In this document: one piece after another, positions 1-7,173 of the stretch
Position numbering within the stretch: position 1 is the stretch's first letter
How the letters are laid out: every line of letters starts with the position of its first letter
Origin: JANYHF01 sp031393505
GTDB taxonomy: Bacteria; Pseudomonadota; Alphaproteobacteria; Rhizobiales; Hyphomicrobiaceae
Assembly: GCA_031393505.1 (NCBI GenBank)
Contig: JANMVX010000162.1
Span: 1 to 25,737 of the forward strand
Reading direction: 5' to 3'
DNA: 25,737 bases
Notes under the pieces: model-generated
Database searches by the model: none
Told to the model about the DNA's origin: nothing
The model's input: only the letters and a program-made list of their open reading frames with translations
Translations under genes and position numbers: made by a program

Positions 1-107
1 GGTCCGGTGCCGCGCCAGCGCATGTTGTTGAGGGTATGCGGTTTGAGGCGGAGATAGTCGGCGGCTTCGGTTACAGTGAGAAACGGTGATCTGGATGGTC
101 GTGACAT
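1..107 (-). CDS. AlpA/excisionase-like helix-turn-helix protein (partial)
   Basis: The minus strand from an ATG at 105-107 encodes 35 residues that run off the left edge. They contain PFLTVTEAADYLRLKPHTL, the usual opening of the MerR-like HTH_17 'excisionase family' DNA-binding domain: 'T..EAA.YL' forms the first helix and turn, 'L.P.TL' starts the recognition helix. An in-frame TAA lies just upstream of the ATG, so this is probably the true start. Such small proteins act in mobile elements as recombination directionality factors or AlpA-like activators. Its place beside DUF2285 genes and an integrase fits an integrative element. Only the N-terminus is visible, so family membership is likely but the exact role is not settled. 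Confidence 0.7.
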   Translation of the reverse strand, partial: MSRPSRSPFLTVTEAADYLRLKPHTLNNMRWRGTG

Positions 108-236
108 TTACTTCTGGCCTCGCGATGTGAACTCGCGAGACGATGCAGGATCTTCTGTGTGCTGGGGAGTGTCGTACTTGCGAGCCGCGAAAAACCACCC
201 CTGCCGGCGCGCCATGAGACGAGCGGCAGTTTGGTT

Positions 237-1052
237 CTACTTTTGCTCAATCAATGTCTGATATCGACCGTTGCGAAAAGCCATGCCGGCTTTCAGGGCG
301 CAACGCTTACGGTCTTTTAGCGATTGGTCCGAATTCTTCCACGCCGCCCGAGCGCTTTCGGCGCCGACGAAGACCACGGCAACCTCACGGTAGGTCGCGC
401 CCGCCGCTCTGCCATCGAGCGCGATCAGGGCCTCACGCAGAAGAAGCTGGCGTCGGGACCGATTGAATTTTCTGGGTCGGCCGGTCAGGATGTCCGGTAG
501 ACTCAGAATTGAGCGCCCAGCGTCGGGCAGGGCCCTCATGCCGGCAATCTGAAACGTCAGGCAGACCGGACCGCGCAGGGCGGTCGTGCCACGAAGCCTC
601 AGCGACAAAGCCTTGTCAGACGTATTGATCAACATTGTTTCTCCGCCGTCGGCGGAAACGACAATATGACGGACACACTGCAGATCGGCGATATCTACAT
701 CCGGTGGCTCACCTTGGCACGGCGCTCGCGCCCCCGCATCGATCTTGGCGGCGCCCAATTCCTCCGTCCAATCGATGGGGGCTTCGGGAGCGCGGGTGGC
801 CGGATCGACAAAGCGGGAGAGGCCCCATCGACGGGCCGCTAGGGTGTGCCGATCGTCGAACCAAACCTTCTGGCCGGAGGCCGTGGCGCGAGGGCGAACG
901 AGGGCTTCCTGGTAGGGATGGACATCTTGCTGATAGCCCGGATTGCGACGCAGGAACTCCCACGCCACCTCCGAGTCGTTCAGCTCAAGGAAATAATCGT
1001 AGCCGCCGTCTGGAGGTGGCCAGATCGGCGCAAGAGATGGAACTGGACGCAT
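237..1052 (-). CDS. DUF6499/DUF2285 domain DNA-binding protein
   Basis: From the ATG at 1052 the protein is 271 residues. Its first 35 residues carry YDYFLELNDSEVAWEFLRRNP, close to the DUF6499 pattern (Y-D-Y-L/F...AWEFLRRNP). The C-terminal half (SLRLRGTTALRGPVCLTFQI through RNGRYQTLIEQK) matches the layout of DUF2285, a RovC-like transcription-factor DNA-binding domain. The reading frame extends upstream to 1241, but those 63 extra residues are basic and low in complexity, and DUF6499 normally sits at the N-terminus, so 1052 is preferred; no clear Shine-Dalgarno decides this. Proteins of this kind are common in the regulatory block of integrative conjugative elements of Hyphomicrobiales and sphingomonads, beside AlpA-like, XRE and integrase genes as here. 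A regulatory role is inferred. Confidence 0.75.
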   Translation of the reverse strand: MRPVPSLAPIWPPPDGGYDYFLELNDSEVAWEFLRRNPGYQQDVHPYQEALVRPRATASGQKVWFDDRHTLAARRWGLSRFVDPATRAPEAPIDWTEELGAAKIDAGARAPCQGEPPDVDIADLQCVRHIVVSADGGETMLINTSDKALSLRLRGTTALRGPVCLTFQIAGMRALPDAGRSILSLPDILTGRPRKFNRSRRQLLLREALIALDGRAAGATYREVAVVFVGAESARAAWKNSDQSLKDRKRCALKAGMAFRNGRYQTLIEQK

Positions 1053-1292
1053 TGGGGCCAAGCGGGAGTTTGTGTTTCTTGGCAGCCCGGAAATCGCAGA
1101 AGACGTGGTCGGCTTGTTTGTCAGCTGGCGCCGGATCGGTGTTGTGCGACGAAGTCTGCGGCCAAATCGGCCAGCAACACGATCAAGACGACAGCTCCCG
1201 TACTCACAGCTGTCAGAGGTGCTGGTAGAGTACACGGACAAATGGCTCGCAGTATTAATGTTGCGTTAACGCTGCCAGCGCACAGCACGATG

Positions 1293-1541
1293 CTAGCGCG
1301 GCAGTCCTGCAAGCAACCGGTAACCGTCGGTCGTCATCCAGCGGGCGCGCGCAAGGTTGGCGTCGAACACTTGCTTGGCGACCTGTTCGTCGGCGGCGGC
1401 ATCGATGCCGAACAGCGTGGCTGTCACCTTGCGCCAATCCACTCCGGCTGCTACGGCGTCAAGCAGGCTGGCGTAGGTGGCAAAATTGGCGCGGTCATAG
1501 CTGGTCACGACCGCACTCTCGGTAGGCATCGGAAGGGTCAT
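1293..1541 (-). CDS. small DUF2285-like protein
   Basis: An 82-residue protein. The segment YASLLDAVAAGVDWRKVTAT followed by LFGID and a C-terminal LARARWMTTDGYRLL resembles the short stand-alone DUF2285-family proteins that accompany the longer DUF6499/DUF2285 protein in integrative elements. The ending 'ARARWM..DGYR.LL' is the most recognisable part. The gene faces away from the XRE repressor at 1662, with about 120 bp between the two starts that contain a palindromic candidate operator, so the two may share regulation. No strong ribosome binding site is visible before the ATG at 1541; a second ATG lies four codons in. The function is unproven; a small DNA-binding or accessory regulator is the best guess. 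Confidence 0.6.
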   Translation of the reverse strand: MTLPMPTESAVVTSYDRANFATYASLLDAVAAGVDWRKVTATLFGIDAAADEQVAKQVFDANLARARWMTTDGYRLLAGLPR

Positions 1542-1612
1542 CGTCGTGCTCTGTAAGATGATATCGGGTGGGCACCCTGGGGTTGTACCATTTCCAGCCG
1601 GTCGTCATTTAC

Positions 1613-1626
1613 ATCCTATAGTGGAT
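1613..1626. promoter_or_regulatory. candidate XRE operator/promoter between divergent genes
   Basis: ATCCTATAGTGGAT is an interrupted palindrome (ATCC-N6-GGAT) in the short region between the divergent DUF2285-like gene and the XRE repressor gene. It contains TATAGT, which could serve as a -10 element reading toward the XRE gene 36 bp away, although no good -35 box is spaced correctly. Position and symmetry fit an autoregulatory operator. This is inferred from position only. Confidence 0.4.
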
Positions 1627-1661
1627 AAATTGGCGCGGCGATATCCGTCAAGCCAGTCCGC

Positions 1662-1880
1662 ATGGACATGCGGAAACTGGTCGGGAGGAATGTGCAGAAG
1701 TTCAGGCTCGCAAGCAGCCTGCCTCAGGAACAGCTCGCCGAAAAATCCGGGCACAGCCAGCAGTACATCAGCGGCCTGGAACGCGGCGCCCGCAATCCGA
1801 CCGTGGTGTCGCTGTTCGAGCTGGCGCAAGCCTTGAAGGTGGCGCCGGTCGATTTGATCGCGCCTGATCGAAAAAAGTGA
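1662..1880 (+). CDS. XRE-family transcriptional regulator
   Basis: A 72-residue protein that is essentially one Cro/C1-type helix-turn-helix domain. After 'LVGRNVQKFRLASSLPQEQL' come the turn and recognition helix (AEKSGHSQQYISGLERG), then NPTVVSLFELAQALKVAPVDL, which is the classic HTH_3 order. The ATG at 1662 and another at 1668 are both possible starts. It is the only plus-strand gene in the element end. It lies between the divergent small DUF2285 gene and the 3' end of the integrase, so it probably acts as the element's maintenance repressor. The following 163 bp (1881-2043) show no recognisable gene. Confidence 0.85.
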   Translation: MDMRKLVGRNVQKFRLASSLPQEQLAEKSGHSQQYISGLERGARNPTVVSLFELAQALKVAPVDLIAPDRKK

Positions 1881-2043
1881 CGGCCAATCGTTCAGACCGT
1901 GGCAGTTGCGACCACTAGAAAAAGCGTTCGGGCATGCGGCCGTTGGCAAGATCGCGGCTGCCATTGTCTCATTCAGCACGGATGCCTGAGCCACAACAAA
2001 TTGTCTCTTAGCGGACGAACCTCGAGCATTGCTGGTCCGAACA

Positions 2044-3308
2044 CTATTGCCAGCGAAGGCCGGACGGCTCGCGAGCCTCCACAATCTCTATTAGACGGCG
2101 CTCCCACAGTTCAAGCGCTTTTAGTCTTTCAGGCATGAAATCGAATGCTGAGTATACGGTGTTGGCGAGCTGCTGCAGATCACCGGTATGATGTAGCGTG
2201 CGGCTTCTGAGTTCGACGGGAACGCCAAGCGCGGCCATCTGATCGTTGATGAGGCCCCGGAAGTCGTGGAACCGCACCGGCGGGGCCGGCCACTTCCATG
2301 CCCGCCGGAGTGTCGTCAACGCCTTTGACGTCGTCCAGCGCGTTGCCGCGCCGACGAACAAGGGCTCCCCAGGTTTCGCGTTTCCGAGCGCTTCGTCGAC
2401 GATGGCCCGAGCCAGCGGAGCGAGCGGAACCGTATCGTCCTTTTTCGGTTTGTTGCCCTCACGCTGGGCGGGGATAAAGAGGCAGGGGATGGCGCTATCG
2501 ATCCGCACGTCGCCGCGCTCTGCACCGACGATCTCGCTGATTCTGCGGCCGCTGAGGATGGCCAGCCGCAAAACGCGCTGTTGTGCGGGGCTTAATACGT
2601 TCGAGGCTTCGTTCCAGAATTGGCGAAGTTCGCATTGGTGGGTGGCCGAGACTGCTTGCCTAGCGGATGCGTGATCGGAACTGGTAAAGCAATGCCGCGA
2701 CAGGGGCTCTTGTCAATCCACTGCTGGTCGATGGCCCATTCGCAGATGCTCGACAGCAGCTTGAGAACTTTCGTGGCTTGCAGTCCGCGAAACTTTTTCT
2801 CTGGATTGGTAGAGCTTTTCTTGACGGTCTCGATGGTGCGGACGACGGTCGCGCGATCAAGCCGGCTTAAGGCGATGTTGCCGACATGCTGCCTGACATG
2901 CCGTTCAAACAGCGTTTCGTAACCGCTGCGAGTCAGGGGGGCGATGGCTTTGCCGCGTCGCTTGCCCGTATGGTCGAGCCAAGCCCGAAAGCACAATTCC
3001 ACAGACCGCTCGCTGTCCAGGGCGATGGGCTTCAGCGCGTGGGGGTCGACGCCTTGCAGCTGCAGGCCACTCAACAATTCGTTGGCCTTGCGAGCGACAT
3101 CGTCGAACGGTACGGCGCGCGCGTCTTCGGCGATCGTGTACCAGCGCTGATTGGCATTCGGCCTTGGGCGGTAGCAGATGCGCCACGCCGCTTTGCCGTC
3201 GCCCCGCACCTCCAAGTAGAGGCGGTCGTGCCGCTCGATGCTATAGACCGCAGGCGTCCCGTTGATGGCCTTGGTGATCGCGCGTGCGTTGGCGATGATT
3301 GTTGGCAT
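2044..3308 (-). pseudogene. tyrosine-type site-specific integrase (P4-like), frameshifted
   Basis: Two adjacent minus-strand frames together make one P4-like tyrosine recombinase. The first (3308 to about 2640) carries the N-terminal arm-binding domain (LYLEVRGDGKAAWRICYRP) and the SAM-like core-binding domain (LTRSGYETLFERHVRQHVGN). The second, open well upstream of its first start-like codon, resumes with CELRQFWNEASNVLSPAQQR and the catalytic domain: Arg in LAILSGRRISEIVGAERG, HxxR in FHDFRGL, the second His in LHHTGD, and the nucleophilic Tyr in NTVYSAFDF. All catalytic residues are present, so the only visible lesion is a one-base frame change at about 2625-2660, where frame 1 drifts into nonsense and ends at 2592. 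No slippery heptamer is obvious there. It could be a true mutation that immobilises the element or a sequencing error. The gene points away from the tRNA-derived att site, as is usual. Confidence 0.85.
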
Positions 3309-3368
3309 GATTCTGAGGTTCTTGGCTGCTTTCGGCCGCGAGTTTTCGCGTTAGTCTTTGATATCGCA

Positions 3369-3433
3369 GCAAATTGTGGCAAATTGAGACATGATCAGTA
3401 TTGGCCTCAATTCCATGTCTCACTGGTGTCTCA
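3369..3433. promoter_or_regulatory. repeat cluster upstream of integrase (candidate arm sites/promoter)
   Basis: Within 65 bp upstream of the integrase start there is a tandem direct repeat (GCAAATTGTG at 3369-3378, GCAAATTGAG at 3379-3388), a perfect 9-bp inverted repeat (TGAGACATG at 3385-3393, CATGTCTCA at 3414-3422) and a further TGTCTCA at 3427-3433. Such clusters between an integrase gene and its att core commonly serve as arm-type binding sites or as operators for the integrase promoter. The repeats are seen directly; the role is inferred. Confidence 0.45.
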
Positions 3434-3560
3434 GTAATGCAGCTCTTCGAGGTTCCCCCGGGTTCGCCGAAATGGCGAACTTTCTACGATTAAACAAGCA
3501 ATATCAGCATCTTGAAGATGAGCGAGTGTGAATGTGCAAAAACACCGTAGAACCCGTTCT

Positions 3561-3610
3561 CGGGTCTGGGGGACCAGGGGTCGGGAGTTCAAATCTCCCC
3601 ACTCCGACCA
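3561..3610 (+). other. attachment site: 3' half of tRNA-Pro(GGG)
   Basis: The segment reads as the 3' part of a tRNA: anticodon loop 3566-3572 with anticodon GGG at 3568-3570, 3' strand of the anticodon stem ACCAG (3573-3577), T-arm GGGAG-TTCAAAT-CTCCC (3583-3599), acceptor strand CACTCCG (3600-3606), discriminator A and CCA (3608-3610). The 5' half is absent: upstream there is no CGGAGTG acceptor strand or D-arm, and the anticodon-stem 5' strand is imperfect (CGGGT against the expected CTGGT). Integrases that use tRNA genes as targets commonly recombine between the anticodon loop and the 3' end, leaving such a half copy at the end next to int. The intact tRNA-Pro should be at the far end of the element, left of this window. 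Confidence 0.85.
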
Positions 3611-3658
3611 GCCCATTTTCCTCCCCAACGCCGAAAAGCCCGCTTTGAGCCAACCGCT

Positions 3659-4429
3659 ATGAGCGAACCCCGTCCCGCTGTGACCGAGGTCAACCAGGAT
3701 GGCGGCTCGCCCATCGTGCTCATCTGCGAGCACGCGTCCAATTTCATACCGTCCGAATTTCGCCAGCTCGGCCTGCCGGAGCACGAGCTGCAACGCCATA
3801 TTGCTTGGGATATTGGGGTCGCCGAACTCTCGCGGCGGCTCTCCGACGACCTCGACGCGCCGCTGTTTCTGGCCGGCTACTCGCGGCTGCTGATTGACTG
3901 CAATCGGCCGATCGGCGTTCCGACCAGCATTCCCGAAGCCAGCGAGACGACGCCGATCCCCGGCAACATCGGGCTGACGAGCGAGCAGCGCGAGGAACGC
4001 GCCGAGTGCTTCTATTGGCCATTCCAGACCGCGGTTTCAGACCATCTCGACGCCCGGCAGCGCGATGGCCGGCCGACGCTGGTGGTCGGCGTGCACAGTT
4101 TTACGCCGGTTTTCAAGGGTTACGCCAGGCCGATGCATGCGGGCGTGCTGTTTGAGCCGCATATCACAGCGGGGGACGAAACCCGCGTCCTTGGCGCTGA
4201 TCTGCTGGCGGCGCTTAAGGACGCAGACCTCGTCATCGAAGCCAACCAGCCCTACCAGATCAGCGATACGTCCGATCACACCGTGCCGGTGCATGGCCGG
4301 GCCCGCGGGCTGCCGGCCTGCCTGATCGAGATCCGCCAGGATTTGTTGGCCGATCCCGATGGCATTGAGGCTTGGGCCAAGCGCCTTGCGCCTGCCCTCA
4401 TGACAATCAGCCGGCGACCGCGACGCTGA
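3659..4429 (+). CDS. N-formylglutamate amidohydrolase family protein
   Basis: A 256-residue protein of the FGase family, whose founding members (HutG type) hydrolyse N-formyl-L-glutamate to formate and glutamate at the end of one histidine-degradation route. Visible family blocks are ICEHASNFIP near residues 22-31, SRLLIDCNRP at 75-84 and VGVHSFTPVFKG at 143-154; the His and Glu residues in these blocks are the likely metal or catalytic ligands. Length is normal for the family. No other hut gene is in the window, and many paralogues have unknown substrates, so the substrate should not be taken as proven. It starts 48 bp after the tRNA-Pro att site, making it the first host gene beyond the element. 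It converges on the bactofilin gene and overlaps its 3' end by 23 bp. Confidence 0.8.
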   Translation: MSEPRPAVTEVNQDGGSPIVLICEHASNFIPSEFRQLGLPEHELQRHIAWDIGVAELSRRLSDDLDAPLFLAGYSRLLIDCNRPIGVPTSIPEASETTPIPGNIGLTSEQREERAECFYWPFQTAVSDHLDARQRDGRPTLVVGVHSFTPVFKGYARPMHAGVLFEPHITAGDETRVLGADLLAALKDADLVIEANQPYQISDTSDHTVPVHGRARGLPACLIEIRQDLLADPDGIEAWAKRLAPALMTISRRPRR

Positions 4430-5057
4430 CCGTCTGGGCCGGGCCGGACGTCGCCCCGGTGTGGTCGGCCACGACGGCGTCGAAACTGGCCAAGTCAGCC
4501 CCCGCCCCATCATGGACGAACATCACGCGGCCCGCCATTAGGTCGGCTTGGGTGAAACCGTAGACGGCCGCGCCGGGGGACTGGGTCAAGGCCAGATAGC
4601 CGTTGCGAACCGTCGTGATGCGGTAGTTCAACTGATCGGGACGGTCGTCGGGATCGAGCGCGTTCAGGTCCTGGGTGGAGACCACGACGGAGCCGCCGCG
4701 CCGCACTGAAACGCTGAAATCGCCGGCCAGGGTCGGGGGCACGTTGTGCAGGTCGGCGCTCAGGTGGCCGCCGGTTTCCATCGCCAGCTGGCCATAGTGA
4801 ACATTGCCGTTCACATCGCCCGTGCCCTCGATGCGGATCAGGTTCTTGACGAACACGTCGCCTTGGAGCGCTCCTGCGACAGTCGCCGTGCCAGCGCGAA
4901 CCGTGCCATAGCAGCGCCCGCCCTCATGCACGAACAACTCGTCGGCATAGAGATTTCCTTCGACATACCCGTGCAGGTGCGCTTGGCGGCAGTTGCGCAC
5001 TTCGCCTTTCAAGATCGCGTCATGACTGAGCACGATAACGCCTCGATAATCGGTCAC
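4407..5057 (-). CDS. bactofilin-domain protein fused to a CSPG/cadherin-like domain
   Basis: A 216-residue protein with a GTG start supported by AAGG four bases upstream. Residues about 10-105 are a bactofilin (polymer-forming cytoskeletal, DUF583) domain made of short repeated turns: LKGEVRNCRQAHLHGYVEG, LYADELFVHEGGRCYGTVRA, LQGDVFVKNLIRIEGTGDV, NGNVHYGQLAMETGGHLSAD. Residues about 115-215 look like a chondroitin-sulfate-proteoglycan (CSPG)/cadherin-like repeat: a GGSVVVSTQDLNALDPDDRP opening, then LNYRITT, FTQADLMAGRVMFVHDG (168-184), and SFDAVVADHTG. Bactofilins polymerise in the cytoplasm or on the inner membrane and shape stalks and envelope. CSPG repeats are usually extracellular, so the combination is odd. 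There is no signal peptide or membrane helix. No peptidase partner gene (often beside bactofilins) is present here. Confidence 0.75.
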   Translation of the reverse strand: MTDYRGVIVLSHDAILKGEVRNCRQAHLHGYVEGNLYADELFVHEGGRCYGTVRAGTATVAGALQGDVFVKNLIRIEGTGDVNGNVHYGQLAMETGGHLSADLHNVPPTLAGDFSVSVRRGGSVVVSTQDLNALDPDDRPDQLNYRITTVRNGYLALTQSPGAAVYGFTQADLMAGRVMFVHDGAGADLASFDAVVADHTGATSGPAQTVSVAVAG

Positions 5058-5249
5058 AGCCCTTACCCACTCGTTGGACCCGCAGATGCGGGCCGGATGA
5101 CATTGTCAGTAGACCACGTCGCAAGACAACACGGCAATTTCGGCGCAGGCATGGCTAAACCCGCAATCTGGAGACGCAATTGGGCAACACGGACAAGATT
5201 TGTCCGCCGAGATGTTTAATGCGGATCCGCAACGTTTCATGAGCAAGGC

Positions 5250-5924
5250 TCACCGCGCGCTCTCAGTCTGCATGCGGCGCTCCATGATGCTGACGAGACG
5301 CACTAAAGGCCAGAGCAAAATGACGTAAATGATGGCGGCCATGATGACGGGGGACGGATTGGCGAAATGCGACTGCATGTTGGTCGCCTCGTTCAATAGC
5401 TCCGGCAGCGCCACCGTCGAGGCCAGCGAGGTGTCCTTGCACATGGACACGCAATTGCCAGTCATGGGCGGAATGATCGCCCGCATGGCCTGCGGCAGCA
5501 CGATGCGCCGCAGCACCTTTGGAAACGACATGCCGAGCGCGGCGGCGGATTCGAACTGTCCGCGCGGCACCCCCTCGATGCCGGCGCGGAACACCTCGGC
5601 GGAGTAGGCCGACATGACGAGGGAGAAAGCGAACACGGCCGAGAACCAGGATGACAGGCGGATGCCGACGAACGGCAGCGCGTAGTAGATCAGCACCATC
5701 ACCACCAGCATCGGCATGGCGCGCAGGATGTCGATGTAGAAGATGGCGATGAGGCGGATCAGTCTCGGCGCGTAGAGCCGGAGCAGGCTGACGGCGAGGC
5801 CGGCGATGGTGCCGCAGACGATGCTCATGACGCTCAGCAGCAGCGTGTTCATCAACCCGCGCGCCAGCGCCGGCAGGCTGTCGCGCATGATCTCCGCGTT
5901 GAAGAAGGTCTCGATGAGGGTCAT
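5250..5924 (-). CDS. polar amino acid ABC transporter permease
   Basis: A 224-residue inner-membrane permease of the HisM/GlnP type. It has hydrophobic segments at about 20-45, 55-80 and 85-110 and a final pair toward residues 185-212. The EAA loop that contacts the ATPase is clear: GQFESAAALGMSFPKVLRRI followed by VLPQAMRAIIPPM. Length is typical for the family. It lies 81 bp downstream of the binding-protein gene on the same strand and should be co-transcribed with it. Neither a second permease nor an ATP-binding subunit is in the window, so the transporter would have to be a homodimer of this permease and borrow an ATPase encoded elsewhere. The substrate cannot be told from sequence; a polar or acidic amino acid is usual. 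Confidence 0.9.
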   Translation of the reverse strand: MTLIETFFNAEIMRDSLPALARGLMNTLLLSVMSIVCGTIAGLAVSLLRLYAPRLIRLIAIFYIDILRAMPMLVVMVLIYYALPFVGIRLSSWFSAVFAFSLVMSAYSAEVFRAGIEGVPRGQFESAAALGMSFPKVLRRIVLPQAMRAIIPPMTGNCVSMCKDTSLASTVALPELLNEATNMQSHFANPSPVIMAAIIYVILLWPLVRLVSIMERRMQTESAR

Positions 5925-6005
5925 GCGGGGAGGTTCCCTCTCTCACAAAATGGCCGCGCGGATCGCTCCGCACGGCCCTGCACTCTCAATGCTGCCTCAC
6001 CACGC

Positions 6006-6803
6006 CTAGCCCTTCGGGATGGCCGCTTCGGTTACCGTCGAGGAGCCCGGAGCGGCGTCGGCGCCGAACCATTTTTTGTGGATGGCGGCGAGCGTGCCAT
6101 CCTTCTTCATCGCGGTCAGCGCCGCGTTCAACTTCTCGAGCTTGGGATCGTCCTTGCCCATCATGAGGCCGTACTGCTCGCCAGTCTTGATGCGGTCCTT
6201 GGTCGAGAGCCCCTTCATGGTCTTGAAGGCATACTGCATGCCCGGCATGTCGCTCACCATGGCGTCGATGCGGCCGGCCACCAGGTCCTGGAAGATGTCC
6301 TGCTGCGCCTTGTAGCCCTTGGTGTCGGCGAAACCGGCCGGACCCTTGTTGTCGCCAACCCACTTCTCGGCGGTGGAGCCGGAGAGATAGCCGACGGTCT
6401 TGCCCTTCAGGTCCGCGACCGTATTGAGTGCGCTGTCTGACTTGGTGGCAATGCCCATGTCGCTGTCATAATAGGGTTGCGTGAACGCCACCGATTTCAG
6501 CCGCTCGCCCGTGATGGTGATGGTCGAAATGGCGACGTCGATGCGCTTGGAGGCGACGGCGGCGAACAGCGCCTGAAAACCGTAGTCGGCGATCAAAACC
6601 GTCATGCCGGCGCGCTTGGCCGCCTCGGTGACGATGTCGACCTCAAGGCCTTCGAACGTGCCATCGGGCAGCTTGGTCTCAAACGGCGGATTGGTCGGAT
6701 AGGCGCCGACGTTAAGGGTATCGGCGGCGTTGGCGTAGCTGCCAACGCTGGCCAGCGTGGCGGCAAGGGCCAGCCCGGCAAAACTCCGGCGGTTGAAAAT
6801 CAT
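6006..6803 (-). CDS. amino acid ABC transporter substrate-binding protein (family 3)
   Basis: A 265-residue periplasmic solute-binding protein. Residues 1-26 form a signal peptide ending SYANA, with an Arg-Arg pair before the hydrophobic core (FNRRSF) that could make it Tat-dependent. The mature part shows family 3 (SBP_bac_3) blocks: LNVGAYPTNPPFE, GLEVDIVTEAAKRAGM, RIDVAISTITITGERLKSVA, FTQPYYDSDMGI and LKGKTVGYLSGSTAEKWV. A good ribosome site (AGGGAGGA in the mRNA, about 6 bases before the ATG) supports the start at 6803. It is the first gene of a two-gene unit with the permease at 5250. About 370 bp upstream are free of genes and hold one copy of the 186-bp repeat. Confidence 0.92.
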   Translation of the reverse strand: MIFNRRSFAGLALAATLASVGSYANAADTLNVGAYPTNPPFETKLPDGTFEGLEVDIVTEAAKRAGMTVLIADYGFQALFAAVASKRIDVAISTITITGERLKSVAFTQPYYDSDMGIATKSDSALNTVADLKGKTVGYLSGSTAEKWVGDNKGPAGFADTKGYKAQQDIFQDLVAGRIDAMVSDMPGMQYAFKTMKGLSTKDRIKTGEQYGLMMGKDDPKLEKLNAALTAMKKDGTLAAIHKKWFGADAAPGSSTVTEAAIPKG

Positions 6804-6933
6804 TGGTTCATCCTCCCTGTTGTCGCGTGTGGCTCTTCCGTCGGCCGCACATCCCTGGAGCCTAACCCGTCTTCTATCGGATCAACAAGGGGTTCGCGTG
6901 TCGGCCCCTTTGATCAAACACAATCACCGCACT

Positions 6934-7119
6934 CGCGGCCCAATCGCCTTCTCCCGTCGGGAGAAGGTGCCCGCCTGCGCGGAGGCGCAAAAAAATTGGG
7001 GGCGGATGAGGGGATTGCGGCCAGAAGCGTACGCACCGGTCGTGCTCACACGCACCTCCAACCCCCTCAACCGGCCGTTGGCCGCCATCTCCCAAAGGGA
7101 GAAGGCGGTGGAGTTGTTG
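6934..7119 (+). repeat. 186-bp MITE/REP-like element, copy A
   Basis: This 186-bp stretch matches the reverse complement of 8536-8721 almost base for base at equal length, judged by eye. Each end carries a hairpin: CCTTCTCCC-gtc-GGGAGAAGG on the left, TCTCCC-aaa-GGGAGA on the right. Internally GGATGAGGGG is answered by CCCCTC further on, giving a nested palindromic architecture. It fills most of the 370-bp gap between the binding-protein and class V aminotransferase genes (6804-7173). It encodes nothing recognisable, and short open frames across it are fortuitous. Confidence 0.8.
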
Positions 7120-7173
7120 GCCCTTTGTCTGGATTGAGACGAGCCGTATTGGACTTGGAGGTAGGTTCAGGAC

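Noticed and set aside
3527..3610. A complete tRNA-Pro gene
   Set aside because: The 3' half is perfect, but upstream sequence gives no CGGAGTG acceptor strand, no D-arm and only a partly matching anticodon-stem strand. It is a half copy.
5191..5205. GGACAA-gat-TTGTCC palindrome upstream of the bactofilin gene
   Set aside because: Short, single copy, and not placed convincingly relative to a promoter; chance is likely.
5263..5973. Open frame overlapping the permease in another frame
   Set aside because: The translation is rich in His and Arg with no membrane helices, a typical frame-shadow of a GC-rich membrane gene.
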